Of a DNA stretch of 64,000 bases, positions 29,351-41,357 are shown one piece after another. The stretch is from Prostheceraeus crozeri. Taxonomy: Eukaryota; Platyhelminthes; Polycladida; Euryleptidae. The stretch is from the NCBI GenBank assembly GCA_907163375.1, contig CAJQUW010001649.1:1-64000 (forward strand), written 5' to 3'. Position 1 is the first letter of the stretch, and each line of letters opens with the position of its first letter. Made by a program: the position numbers and the translations under genes. The notes beneath the pieces are model-generated. The model searched no databases. It saw only the letters and a list, made by a program, of their open reading frames with translations, and was not told the origin of the DNA.

Positions 29351-31084
29351 GTAGTTGCTCACATGATGGGTTTCCTTAGTCTTTCGGATCGAAAGGCATG
29401 CGCTATGGTCTGCTGGAAATGGTATTACGCTTCTCGATATCCGAACCTGATGCGGGATATTGTCACGAAAATGGTAGCTAATCGAAACGCATACAAACTC
29501 AGTCAGCCGGATTGGCAATATTCACTGCTTAACGTATCGTTCCAAGGAATAGATTTAACTTCCAAGGAGTTTGTTTCCTTTCTGTCTGCCTGCCCACGCC
29601 TCCAATCTCTAGATTTGACGTGCTGCAATAGTTTGGTGCTTGGAGGAGACCGAACTTTTCTTGCCAATGACGATGACATCCCGCGTTTGAAAGCAACTCT
29701 GACGAATTTGAGGTCATTGAACCTGACTTCGTTGAGACACCTTACAGATGCAACTTTCAATCGATTGATGGCTATCGCAGATAATTTGAGTAGTCTCAAT
29801 CTCAGTGGCTGTCCAATATCCTTTGTGGGACAGATTTCATCAACTGTGCGCATGAACTGCCTGTTAACTTTTCCAAATATTTTTGATTATCTAAAAGAGC
29901 AGAGGCATCAGATTACATCTTTGAATTTTAGTCAGACATCCATAACTGATTCCGCGTTAGAATGTATTGCTTCGATTAACGAACTGAAATTAAATGCGAT
30001 TTTTCTTGACAAATGTCAAGAATTGACTGATCGCGGAATCGATGCATTGTCAAGTAGACAGCCATGTCTCGAAGTATTTTCAATGGCTTTCAACTCAGAG
30101 CTTCGATCCACGTGTATTTCAAATTTATTGTTTAGATGCTCCCAGATCAGCGTTTTAGATTTGTCTCGATGTGCACGTTTGCAAGAACATTTCCTGAAAA
30201 CTCTGAGTTCACATTGTCACAACATCAAGTCATTAAATTTCTCATCGAATAATACTCTAACAGGGCGGGCATTAGCTCGATGCTTCTCTGGGAAAAACTT
30301 GAATAGTGTGACTATTCTAAATCTTGCACATTGCACTGAAGCAATAAATGACAATGTTGTCATACAGGTGTGCAAAACCATGATAAATTTGCACGTTCTT
30401 GATTTGACATCAGCATTTGCTATCACTGATCTGTCACTGAACGCCATATTCGGAAGCTTATTGAGCTTGCATGCTCTTAAGTTAGGCTGGTGCAAAAATT
30501 TAACCGACTTCGGGTTTCTCGGACTTGCGACGCCTAAGAAAGATGAATATTCCCCTGTTTGCAGCTGTTGCTTAAATCACGACAAAGTGTCCAATAAAGG
30601 GGTTAGCTATCTTCTTAGTAAAGCATCTTTCCCGGCCATTACAAATCTTTCTCGTCTGCAAGTGTTGGATATTAGTAAATGTGGTAGGCTTACAGATAGC
30701 ACTTTTGTACATGGACTGAAGCTGAGAGATTTGCAGCAGTTAAATGCAAGTATGATTCGTGGAATTACTGATAAGACTCTGGTTGCATTGTCTTCGCATG
30801 CACCAAGTTTAGAAGTATTGAATTTATCCTCTAGCCGCATTACGGATCACGGCCTTGCATTGGCGCTGCCAAAATTGAAGCGACTGAGATCCCTGTCTAT
30901 TTCCAATTGCGACTACTTGAGTGATGTCTGTTTGTATTCTCTATTGACATACTGTGAAGCTTTGCGTGAAATTGATGTGTCTTATTGTGGATTAATCACT
31001 GATGAGCAAATGGATCAATTTGAATTGAAGGCTGTTCATGTTGCGTCGGTAAACAGAATGTTGATTGGAACAAAGTTTCACTGA
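29351..31084 (+). CDS. F-box / leucine-rich repeat protein, large terminal exon
   Basis: 577 codons remain open from a good 3' splice site (TTTTTCATTTACAG ending at 29350) to the stop at 31084. The exon opens inside an F-box (HMMGFLSLSDRKACAMVCWKWYYA), so the first part of the F-box must be in an upstream exon, not identified in this window. A series of LRRs of the cysteine-containing kind follows (LQSLDLTCCNSL, LSSLNLSGCPIS, LQVLDISKCGRLTD, LREIDVSYCGLITD). FBXL proteins select substrates for SCF ubiquitin ligases in cytosol or nucleus: the F-box binds SKP1 and the LRR arc binds the target. No break is seen in the exon. The specific FBXL orthologue is not identified. In-frame codons upstream of 29351 lack an ATG, supporting the intron. 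Confidence 0.9.
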   Translation, partial: VVAHMMGFLSLSDRKACAMVCWKWYYASRYPNLMRDIVTKMVANRNAYKLSQPDWQYSLLNVSFQGIDLTSKEFVSFLSACPRLQSLDLTCCNSLVLGGDRTFLANDDDIPRLKATLTNLRSLNLTSLRHLTDATFNRLMAIADNLSSLNLSGCPISFVGQISSTVRMNCLLTFPNIFDYLKEQRHQITSLNFSQTSITDSALECIASINELKLNAIFLDKCQELTDRGIDALSSRQPCLEVFSMAFNSELRSTCISNLLFRCSQISVLDLSRCARLQEHFLKTLSSHCHNIKSLNFSSNNTLTGRALARCFSGKNLNSVTILNLAHCTEAINDNVVIQVCKTMINLHVLDLTSAFAITDLSLNAIFGSLLSLHALKLGWCKNLTDFGFLGLATPKKDEYSPVCSCCLNHDKVSNKGVSYLLSKASFPAITNLSRLQVLDISKCGRLTDSTFVHGLKLRDLQQLNASMIRGITDKTLVALSSHAPSLEVLNLSSSRITDHGLALALPKLKRLRSLSISNCDYLSDVCLYSLLTYCEALREIDVSYCGLITDEQMDQFELKAVHVASVNRMLIGTKFH

Positions 31085-31287
31085 CATTTTACCTTCCTTC
31101 AATCGAATGTGGGAATGAAAACATATCCGAATTTCATGATAACTTTCATTTTGAAAGTTCATTGGAGTTTTATATTTGACTGAAAATGTCATGATTTGAG
31201 ATGTTTGTTAGATATTTTTTCATCGCCATGTCATAGGAAGTACATATTCACTAGTACTGCTGTATTAGATATTTTCAGGTTGTTTTC

Positions 31288-31293
31288 AATAAA
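31288..31293 (+). terminator. Polyadenylation signal of the F-box/LRR gene
   Basis: AATAAA lies about 205 bases after the stop and is followed by T-rich DNA (TCTTTTTTTCATATTT), the usual layout of a cleavage site near 31,310. A second AATAAA near 31.34 kb could be an alternative. Confidence 0.6.
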
Positions 31294-31310
31294 TCTTTTT
31301 TTCATATTTA

Positions 31311-34300
31311 ATTGTTCTAATCAACGATTTCTAACCTTTTGAATAAATCTTCGGCATCAAATAAATAATTTTCAGTGATTTAATGCTTTGAAGAACATGC
31401 CTGTTAAGCAATAGGCTACTGGTGAGACTGTCATCTGAAGCTAAATCGATTCGAATATATGCTATTTAGCAACTTAAAGCAAAAATTATGCATATGAAAA
31501 CGTTCACGTGATCGCAACATGGATTTACTATGAAGGCAACTTTTGAAAATAAATAGGCGTCGACCTTGATTCGGACAGACAAATTAGTTTTGAGATTATA
31601 CATGAATAACTCACGTAAATTTACCTCCACTAGATGCAACAGTTCGAAAGATTATCTATGGTCTATAATTAGCTGCCTTATCTAATCAATGTGTTTTGCG
31701 TCCGCACACTTTGATATCAGACTCGTGTTGGTTGGCTTAATTAGCCATTATCAGAAAAATACATAGAAGAAAGAAATGTATTGGTGAAATGCAATGATTT
31801 ATTCGCAAGAAAAAATAATCAAAAACTTCCCGGTGCTTCGTGTCGCAGAAACATAGGACTATAGGGGAATCTGGACTAACATCGGCACCCTAAGGTTTTT
31901 TCAAACTTAGTATTTACAAAAAATTCTCTTCGTTCCAGAACAACTCACAGGGTCGGCAAGAAGAGCGCATCAGACAATTCTCCAGATGGAGGTTCTAGAA
32001 TTCATACGATTTAAAAATTAAAAGCGATTTTGTAAACAGCATCAATATACCCATTTATTCCCATACCACGGGGTAAAATGTTCACTGACTTGGGACAAAA
32101 TGGGTTTTGTATATTTTCCTAATGTTGTTTACCAACGGTTATAGTTTCCTATGCATGATTGGTTCATCAAGACAAGAAATTAAAATGGACCATGACTGTA
32201 CCGGCTGCATTGTTTGTATAAAAGTTTAATTTATATCACCTGTTATCTGTGTATTCTGTATAGAATACTGTAGACTGTGAATTCTGTGTAGAAATGTATT
32301 CTGCATTTCTGTTTTTGTCATCACCTGTTAATCTGCATGCAATTGCGATGACGGGACAGCTTTCGTTTGCCTCGAACAATCAATCTGCACAAAATTAGCG
32401 GCCTAACCAAATAGGTTAAGTGTCTGATTTCAGTGTCGTTACTTCAGCGATCAAATTTCTGCAATTTCATCGTTATCTTCCTATTGCGCATCTTCTTCAA
32501 ATGTACTGCGCTGACACAAGTGGATAAAGAATGATCATGACTAAGCTTAGTTCTCTATCGAATACAAAGTTCATTCCAGCAATGGATCCTGAGCAAGAGG
32601 CCAAAGAACTCAATTACTACCCATATTAGTCCGCTGTCCATTTTCGTCCCGCCTCCTCTTCAGATGGGACTTTGGTGAATCAGATACATTGACAGCCAAT
32701 GCATAGGCCTAGCATGTATACAAATAAGCGATAATTACCGTTCATCAGCTCATGTTTGCGGTTATGGCAGGTTTGTGAAAGTAAATAATCTTAAAGCTTC
32801 AGAAATCCGAGTAGGCTAGGCCTACGAACAGGGCAAGTCTGAATGTCAAGGAAACAAAGGCTAAAATCATCAATATGCAAAAGAGAATCAAGGTGATTAT
32901 TGATAAAGTGTTCAGAAATGGCAATGTTATTATCCGAATTTCGTGCTACAAGAGGCCGGAGCAAAGGATATTGAAAATGCTTTTCGCCTATCGGATGCAG
33001 TCTCAATTCAGATCACGAAGGAACTGATGGAAAAATATTTATTGAAGAGTGATTTGACTTAAATTCGTTTTTCGGATTTTTCTAAATGTTGTTTCTCTGA
33101 AAGCGCAAAATTTTGCACTTAAAGTAACAATATTAGGTGGATTGCCCACACTTGAAGCTTAAGGCAATAGTGGGACCCGAAAAGGCACTCAATTAAAAAT
33201 TTGAGAATGTCGGGGCAAAAAAAATCCGGATTTAGAATCTTTGGATAAAATTTCAGCTGTTCTGTATATGAAATTCGTTCAAAAATATTTTGTTCGTAAC
33301 TAAGGTAAATTAACAGATGCGAAAACGCATTTCCTTATTAACTTTTGAAAAGCCATCTAAACTTCCTTTAGTTGCATACAATCATCGTGGTTGATTAACG
33401 GCAAAAATGTTAGGTGCCCCTTGAAAATATTGTAGCTGCCTTTTGCCTGCATTTTTCATTGTTTTTAAGCTCTTTCAAGTTCTGGACTCTATTAGTATCA
33501 CAAATTTCCTCACGCAAAAATAGATTTGATTGATCACGCAATATGCACTATTTGATTATAAATGTCCACACCTGCACCTCTAACTCGCAAAGACATGTTT
33601 CTAATAGAACTGCAAACAAATTATCCTCCGCACTCGGAATCAGGCGTTTGACTGTGTTCATTGCCTCAATAGAGTGGCACAGACAAAACATCTCGAAAAC
33701 AAAATGATAGCCTTTATAATTAGTTTATCCATTATATACAAAGTCTATACACACTGTCAGCAATGCAACGGTGACACTGTGCTTTCAGTCGAAAGCAAAT
33801 TCAAATGCATCGTCTGAATAGAACCTCAGAGTCAGCGTCAGTCATCGATAAATTATAGATAACCTCTCGAGGGTTACAATGCGTGACAATATGTGATTGA
33901 TTGCAAATGTAGTAATGCGTAATACCAGTTCACTGGGCAACATTCACCTATGCGATAATAAAATTGCAATTTAGGGCTGCCTCATTTTTTCATCATACTG
34001 CTGACTTTAACTAACGGGGATTTTCCTGCCTGGAGAAAAACCGTGTGAACCACACATCAACAAGATGGGAGGAGCAGAGTCGCATGCATCCAACTTAAAG
34101 CGATCCATTTGATAAACTTTCATCGAAAATGATTGATAATTGATAAATGAATGATCACTGAAGGTAGGTTCAGGCAAGCCTATAGTGATCTATGATGTAG
34201 GTTACCAGTTTTTTTCAAAAAACTAGGCTATATATACTTGCCACCCGGAGTCGGAGTCCGCATTCCTGCTTCACACTATCAATCAATATAGTGTATTTCA

Positions 34301-36956
34301 TAATATTTTGCTGTGTTTTGTGATTGTGTCAAATTCAAAACAAATTGTTTCTATTCAACTGTTCATATACATTTGTGTGAGTGTTAGCACAAAATAGGCG
34401 TGCGAGACGATCAATTTCAGATACATCTAACTTGTGCATTTGAAATCATGTTCGATGCCAGTTACTAACTAATTTTCATTACGACATTTTTCATATTTTC
34501 TCAAAGTGTTAACCTACTGAGCTGCTCACTTGCTATTGATGCTAAATTGACGGCGAAGCATAGAAATAAACTGTTTATCTGAAGTTCGCTATAATGGAAA
34601 TTGACTTAAGGTCGCGGCACATCCGGGGGAACTAAGTTGGGGCATGAAGAACCAATTAAAAGCTTCGATTTACTCATGTGACTGATTCTAACCCAATGAT
34701 ACAGACGTTGGCAGGTGCATCTAAGTGAAAATGCGTGCGATTTATGTACCGTTATTGTGCATTGCATGAAGCTTAATTTCCATTCTAGAGGTTTTATTGT
34801 TGTCAATTTCTATGCGGCGAAGTGATTAAATTCGCCACTATTCTAGTCAGTTTGATAATTCCATTAAACGTAAGAGTTGTGGGGACTTCATTGTTTGTTG
34901 CTACATGACAAAATAACGAATTGTGAAATATTTGCCTCAAGTCAATCACTCGATAAACTTTTCCATACTTGAAAGCACATGCAAGCACATTTTATCTCAA
35001 TATTCGTGACAAATATTTTCTCTCACTAACATTTCATCAAATTTCTTGTATTCTCTCAGGTAAATTTTTATTTGCATTTGATATTATAATAATAACAAGC
35101 GTCTATTTGCTTCAATGGAAATCGGATACAAGCGATAATAGCAATTTTACAAAAGTGATGACAAAGTAAAGAGAGAAGCTATAAATTATGAAATTCAACA
35201 TTGTATTTAAAAATCAATCTCAAATCTATCACATTTTTTAACAAATGAGCAGTTGTAAATGGCGAAACGTACTAACGAGTAACTTCACTATTGTACGTAG
35301 AGCAAGCAAGAGGGAAAAAAGATCTGCTTCTCTTCCCAAGGCAGGACCTTGGGTTTTTGGCTGAACTTGGGTTTTGGGTTGACCTTGGGTAAGTGATACG
35401 AAACTTGGGATAAAACTATTGATGTTCTATGTATACAAATCAAGTTGCAAAAATTGATATTTTGATTTGAATCTTAGGAGAGCTGCATGATACGAGCTTG
35501 AAGTTCTGATTTTTATCAAAATTCCACCCTATTCTCAGAATATTTCAAATAGTAAATACTTGTAGGTAGCTATTTCATTTTGTGCTTGACAATGCCCTGC
35601 ATTGAAGTTCGCCGATGTTGTGTAGGTTTACATGTATTTTGTTGCATTTGCACATGTTGAATTTCAAGATTTCATATACTTTATATCTTCACACCCCTAA
35701 AATGTCTGCGGCAGCCGACAGTTATCCAAATTGAATCTCTCCAATTTCGTATTTTAAATATTATGTTTAACCATGCACTGCTGACTACGCAGCTGTATTA
35801 GTTATCAATTCTGTTTATATTTGTGGATGATCAAATGAAAGCAATTACTTTGTTATGAGCAATGTATAATTCAATCATCTTCAAATCGAAAAAACTTAAT
35901 TTACTAAATTTAGTCAGTATACCAGTAGGCTAAATTAAAGGAAAGCTTTATAACATAATACATGTAGGCTACTTAGGCTACTAGTTGTAGTTATTGCAAC
36001 AAAGCTACATTCCCACTAATGCTACACTTCTCATGGGCCCACAAATTACAAGAACAGCACTTCAAAGAATTTTGGCCTATAGAAGAATCTTCATGTCAGC
36101 ACAAAAGAATGCACTTCGTTTACTTGATGCCAACCATCTATTGAAACTTGGACTTGGGTTTTGGGCTTTGACCGAAGTTTTGGTCCAAAACTTGTCTTGG
36201 GTATACCCAATACAGTTCTTCGCAGTTCTTTGCTTTGGCAACAAGCATCGTCCTGAGCATGACACATCGGCAAGCAATGAGGGAAGCATGACACATCGTT
36301 GAGCCGAGGGAGGCAGATAATGTGCTCGACACTCTTTGCCACAAATTACCCGATGAAATCTATCTAGATATCGACCAATAGACTAATATAGATAGCGTAT
36401 CTAATGGTCGCATCTATTAGAAATCTTCTGTAGATAGACGGTCAATGCGATTGGAGTCACCAAGGGATAGACCCAAAAACAGAGGTGCACAGTATTCTAC
36501 TATAGATCTTCAGGGTATCTACCGCTTCATATCCCGAATATTAGGTGTTGGGCAGTTCTCAACTTTCTTTATATTAAGGCATCTTGACTTCTTGAGGTTG
36601 ATGGGCATGGAGTCTGATGTCATTTGACCAAATTGTAATCGCATTTGCTTATCCTTTTCGCAGGGGCCTTCATGTTGAAAGTATGGAGACATTAGCGAAA
36701 AGCGGTTACTACTGTTATAAGTGCGTCCAGATCACTTATGAACAAAAGTTGCAATTCCATGTTGTAATTGTCAACAGCATTAACTTATTCATATAGACTA
36801 ATTCCTGCATTCGTCGACATTTTGATGAAATTGCGCTGTATACTTGATCTGTCACACTGAAAACAGTACACCATGCCGCACCGGATTTAAAACAATAGGT
36901 TGAGCTTACTACTTTTTCTTTCTGAAACTTTCAAATTCGATGCAGAAAAATATGAT
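31311..36956. other. Non-coding region
   Basis: Long AT-rich stretch without a supported gene; short open frames lack codon bias or family motifs. Two TAGGCCTA octamers occur (32.70 and 32.82 kb). Around 35.34-35.40 and 36.15-36.20 kb the words CTTGGGTTTTGGG recur, a weak dispersed repeat. A leftward stretch at 33.0-32.8 kb (SEHFINNHLDSLLHIDDF) faintly recalls a retroelement nuclease tail but is too short to call. Confidence 0.5.
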
Positions 36957-37121
36957 TGAATATCTGAAGCGAATGACAACTATTAAGTCAATACAAGACA
37001 CCAACACCCTTGATTCCCCGACCGCACTCGCCTGACCGTGGAATCGAACCGAAGTCCGTGGTGGAGAAGAGCTCGCACCTTATTCACTAGGCCACGCTGA
37101 CGGTTCAAAAGGAATGCGAGT
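36957..37121 (-). mobile_element. tRNA-derived SINE, first copy
   Basis: On the minus strand an A-box TGGCCTAGTGA (complement of 37084-37094) and a B-box GGTTCGATTCC (complement of 37040-37050) form a polymerase III promoter of tRNA type. The tail continues through GGAATCAAGGGTGTTGGTGT to TTCAGATATTC at 36957. It is the same family as the copy at 37263-37523. Confidence 0.7.
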
Positions 37122-37262
37122 GAAGGCAGAAGTCATCTCCAAGTGATTTCGACAGCTTATTGTCCTATTATTATTGACAGAACGCTACTATTCATGTTGT
37201 AGCGAGACAGCATATCTGCATGTCATACCACTACGTCACACAGTAGATGGTCAACAAAGGTT

Positions 37263-37523
37263 TGTCGCAGTACATTGAATATCTGAAGAGAATGACAACT
37301 ATTAAATCAATACAAGACACCAACACCCTTGATTCCCCATCAAGTTCGCATTCTTTTTGAACCGTCAGCGTGGCCTAGTGAAGAAGGTGCGAGCTCGTCT
37401 CCACCACGGACTTCGGTTCGATTCCAGGGTCAGGCGAGTGCGGTCGGAGAATCAAAGATGTTGGTGTTTTGTATTGACTTAATAGTTGTCATTCTCTTCA
37501 GATATTCAATGTACTGCGACAGA
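37263..37523 (+). mobile_element. tRNA-derived SINE, second copy, enclosed in a fold-back
   Basis: Plus-strand A-box TGGCCTAGTGA at 37371-37381 and B-box GGTTCGATTCC at 37415-37425. The SINE tail to the right (GTTGGTGTTTTGTATTGACT ... GATATTCAATGTACTGCGAC, ending 37523) is present again, inverted, at the left (GTCGCAGTACATTGAATATC from 37263). The copy therefore sits between two inverted tail sequences of about 65 bases. Either a second, headless SINE is joined tail-outward, or this family has a fold-back form. Confidence 0.7.
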
Positions 37524-39371
37524 CCGTTGTTGTCAATGATTGCATATGTTTGTCAAAATACCGTATGCATTCGCAGAATTTTGCGAAAACAAAAGGAGGC
37601 ATGCGCTTGTGTGTCATTTACCAATCACCGATATTAGCCTTCGCATAATACAAGTATATGAGACAATTTGAAATTGAGTCACGATCTCATTTCCAACATC
37701 GCATGTATCAGCAAATGTGAGAGCACATTTCCAGTTTAGAAACATATGGACTTGAAAAAAGAACAGCACTCTTTTCGTTCTTTAGTTAATGAGCGGCAAA
37801 ATCTCAGTAAAAAGTTCAATTCAACGGAAATTCAGCATGCTAGAAAACTCCGTTCGCTCAGTTCATTCGTTCACCAGTGAAGGACCTGAAATCATACTCC
37901 CTCAGAAGTTCGACTGCACTGGTGTTGAAGGTGACGCCTCGACTCAACGATGAGTTATCATCAGAAGCTCGCACGTGTATAGACTTATGCGTGTACCTGC
38001 ATGCAATGCTAGCTGTAACATGCTATGCTGTAATACATTAACATCCCTTTCGCTAAAAATCCTATTAAATCTTTCTTTGATGCAACTCAGTGTCAGCAAA
38101 CGCTTATTTTTTTTAATAAAATGACAATATCTACAAATGCATTTAAGACACCAACGGAACGCCATGCATGCAATTCTCAAAGTTCATTTTCCTATTTAAC
38201 ACGATTTCGAAAAACATTTCGTTGTGAATTCATCTTTCAATGTGAGTTCACATTCGGTGTAAGTGTAGGTGTAAACTTAGCACCGGACATGAAATCGGGC
38301 TGAGTTTACACTTACCCCGGAGTAATCTGCAGAGTTAACCCCGGAGTAAACTCTCGGTGTAGAGTTCTCTCTCAGAAAGAGTGTAGAACTCTTTTTCAAA
38401 TGCAATGTGTACGATAGCAGCTGGATTTCAAACGGGAAAATATCTTAAAATTTAAGTCATTTACCGAATTATATGAAATACATATTTCCAGCATCAATTC
38501 CTACTGCTACATAGATAACTCGGACCACGCAAAAGTTAACCCCTAGAGGATAACTCATTGTCGAGTTCATATCTGGTGCAAAGTGTAAAGTGTTAAACTC
38601 TGCATATTTATCCGGTTTTAATGAAATTTTTCGCATTGGTTGCACAACAAAGATGTATGTCAACATAAGGAAATTATAAAGCGCTATCAGATCACATTTC
38701 ACAACCACCCAAATATCATTGAAAATTGGTGCATTTTCAAGAAAATTACTTTTTTGATGAAAATTCTGCATGGTGAATAAATGCATTGCGATTTTCGCTC
38801 CTGTTCTATGGAAATAACTCTAAATATTTAAGAAGCTTTGTACAATTTTAAATGATGAAATCGGAAGCTCATCAAGCCTTGATTCTATGAGAAATGCTGC
38901 GGGTAATCAAGGAGCTCGACTTGCAAAAATTTAAAAATAGGTGCGCCTACCTGTCCCTTGTCTTCGTGTAGGCCTGTCTATACTCGTCGCATCAACTCAT
39001 TCATAATGCTATCTACATGCACATATCTTCCCGCACCACGCCCTGTACCCGAAAGTGAATTTCGTGTTAGCCTACTCGATCGTGCCCACCTGGGTAAGAG
39101 TCCTACCGGCATTTGTGACCGGAGCCGCATGAAGATGGTTAATTGCAACCTAGGACCTGATGAACGGCATCACACACGTCATCAGCAACTTGGTTGATTA
39201 TCCATTAATTTTGCATTGAATATTTTGTAGCATTCTAACCAAATACATCGAACATCAACAACTAAGTAGACCTCAGTGCTGATATCCGATGTCTATGATT
39301 CTAACTTAGTTGACATTTATCCCATAACCTGTTTGCCAAGAGGAGTAATCTGAAAAACATACCAGTATTGA
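37524..39371. other. Non-coding region with one diverged inverted repeat
   Basis: No gene supported. Between about 38,230 and 38,620 the words GTGTAAAC, GAGTTTACAC and CCCCGGAGTAA recur, and the left part (GCACCGGACATGAA) pairs loosely with an inverted partner on the right (TTCATATCTGGTGC), suggesting an old MITE. Confidence 0.4.
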
Positions 39372-39968
39372 ATAATAATAATAATAAAAATAAAGCGTCT
39401 TTATTCAGAAAGATTGAAAATCAAACAGCATAAGTGAATCAAGTAAAAGTAGAAAATTTACATTTGAACATATATTTGAAAGCATTTTTTGGCATAGAGT
39501 TTGTTATACAATACAGTGCAATATGTAAAAAATGAACAGGCTCTCCGTTTTGACTTCAGTATTGGTACCCGCAAATGACCAGAAAAAGTCAATCTCTGAG
39601 GACTGAGGTAATGCAGGACACTGTCAGTACATAAAAGTGCTTTGAATTCCTTCAAGGCTCTTGACTCACGTCGATCGGACAATGGAATGAAATGCGAGCA
39701 AGTACAGTCCTTTCCACAATTCTATTCCATAATTCTATGAGAACGCTTCCGGATAGCTTCTATCTTTAGGCTTTCTTTCTTGCTTATGCCAACAAAAAGG
39801 GGCGAATTATACTCTAAGATACTCAAAATGTAGACTTTATACACAGTAATCAGATCTTCTCTAGATAACACAGTTTTGAGGACTCTCAGGACATTCACTC
39901 TACGAGCCGCGAGCTACAGGTGCGCTCTATGTGCTGATCCCATCTCAGATTGTCTTGAAACAACACTC

Positions 39969-41297
39969 CTAAAATGCGTAGCGTGTTACATAGCAATGAG
40001 TCAGATGAAACAGTAGGTCGAAAGTTAGAGCAAGAGAATAACATGCACTTTGTCTTAGATTGATAATTAAGAGTCCACGTGAACTACACCAATTTATCAT
40101 ATTAGACATCTCAAGATGAATCAGATGGTCTACAGAATCGTTATTACAATAAGGCACTAGCACAATGATGTCATCAGCGTACTTGATCATGCTTGCTGAC
40201 GTCGAAAAAGGTCGCAAAGAGCTTAGTTGTACATTAAACAGATAGGGGCCTAAAATTGAGCCCTGTGGCACTCCAGAAGACACGTTTACAATGGAGCTAT
40301 GAATATGACAATTTAAACATACACGCTGACATCTGTCCTGAAGACAATCACAAATCCAGTGAACAAACTTTTTTGGGAAGCTGAATTGAATCAAAGTATC
40401 TATTAAAGAATCATGGGAAAGTCGATCGAATGCCTTACTCATATCAAAGGAAATCAAAAGAACACCTGACGTTTCAGGCAAGTCCAAGTTAGAAGTTACA
40501 AACTCATGAATATAAATTTGAGCGTGGAGCGTTGATGAGGCTGGCCTGAAACCAAACTGATTGTAACCGTAACATTGAAGAAGGCGTTCCTTTATGTGTT
40601 TCAAAATTGATTTTTCCAGAATCTTGCTCATTACCGGAAGAAGCGAGATTGGCCTCAAATCATTTAAAGACGGATTCTTCGTTTTTGGCACAGGTGCAAT
40701 GTTTGCAATTTTCCACTGTCTCGGAACACAACTAGTTTGAATTGATACATTGATCAAATGCGATAATGGACCAGAAAACTCAAGGGCACATTCTGATAGG
40801 AGGCGGGGAGATAAATCATCACTGCCACTCGATTTACTTTTCTTCAAATTTTGTAAGTAGGAAAGAACGATGTCAGTATCTACAAATGGTGACCAAGTGA
40901 CAGATAGTGAAGTTGTTCTGCTTCGAAGCTGTGACCAATCTGGACTAGGAACAAAAATACTCGCAAAATGGTTGTTGATCTCATTTGCTGTCTCAGTCAA
41001 TGTATCGAATTTCTCCGTAATAGATCGCAAATTATTTGCATCTTTTCCAGTCGATTTCCCTAACGTGTTATTGACGATATTCAAGATACCATTTTTTGAA
41101 TTTCTCAATTTGAATGACCAAATTTGCTTCGCATTGCATATCTCAAATTCGACTTTTTGTTTATAGTGATGATATAGATCAAAACTTCGCGAACGATAAG
41201 CATTGTGTTTTAAGTTAATAAGATGTTTAAGAATCGGCGTAACCCAGGGTTTATCGTTTGAAGTCATTTCCACATATGTAACTGGAATTTCTTTCAT
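39969..41297 (-). CDS. LINE reverse transcriptase
   Basis: 442 residues stay open. RT boxes are clear: KIANIAPVPKTKNPSLNDLR (box 1), PISLLPVMSKILEKSILKHI (box 2), SFDMSKAFDRLSHDSL (box 3 with the first catalytic Asp), SSGVPQGSILGPYLF (box 4) and MIKYADDIIVLVP (catalytic YADD). An N-terminal linker with KPWVTPILKHLINLKHNAYR precedes the RT, as in jockey/CR1 LINEs. The protein would prime reverse transcription at a nicked target. The frame drifts after about residue 410. Confidence 0.85.
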   Translation of the reverse strand: MKEIPVTYVEMTSNDKPWVTPILKHLINLKHNAYRSRSFDLYHHYKQKVEFEICNAKQIWSFKLRNSKNGILNIVNNTLGKSTGKDANNLRSITEKFDTLTETANEINNHFASIFVPSPDWSQLRSRTTSLSVTWSPFVDTDIVLSYLQNLKKSKSSGSDDLSPRLLSECALEFSGPLSHLINVSIQTSCVPRQWKIANIAPVPKTKNPSLNDLRPISLLPVMSKILEKSILKHIKERLLQCYGYNQFGFRPASSTLHAQIYIHEFVTSNLDLPETSGVLLISFDMSKAFDRLSHDSLIDTLIQFSFPKKFVHWICDCLQDRCQRVCLNCHIHSSIVNVSSGVPQGSILGPYLFNVQLSSLRPFSTSASMIKYADDIIVLVPYCNNDSVDHLIHLEMSNMINWCSSRGLLIINLRQSACYSLALTFDLLFHLTHCYVTRYAF

Positions 41298-41357
41298 CGC
41301 ACTTGAAATAACGCTATAAAACGTGTCACAATTGGTTTGAAGATTGCTATCAGATTT

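Noticed and set aside
32791-33006. Leftward frame with SEHFINNHLDSLLHIDDF, resembling a retroelement nuclease end
   Set aside because: Too short, with no conserved nuclease motif.
37030-37100. Possible tRNA gene
   Set aside because: Same polymerase III boxes as the second copy 300 bases away, with a common tail; a repeated SINE fits better.
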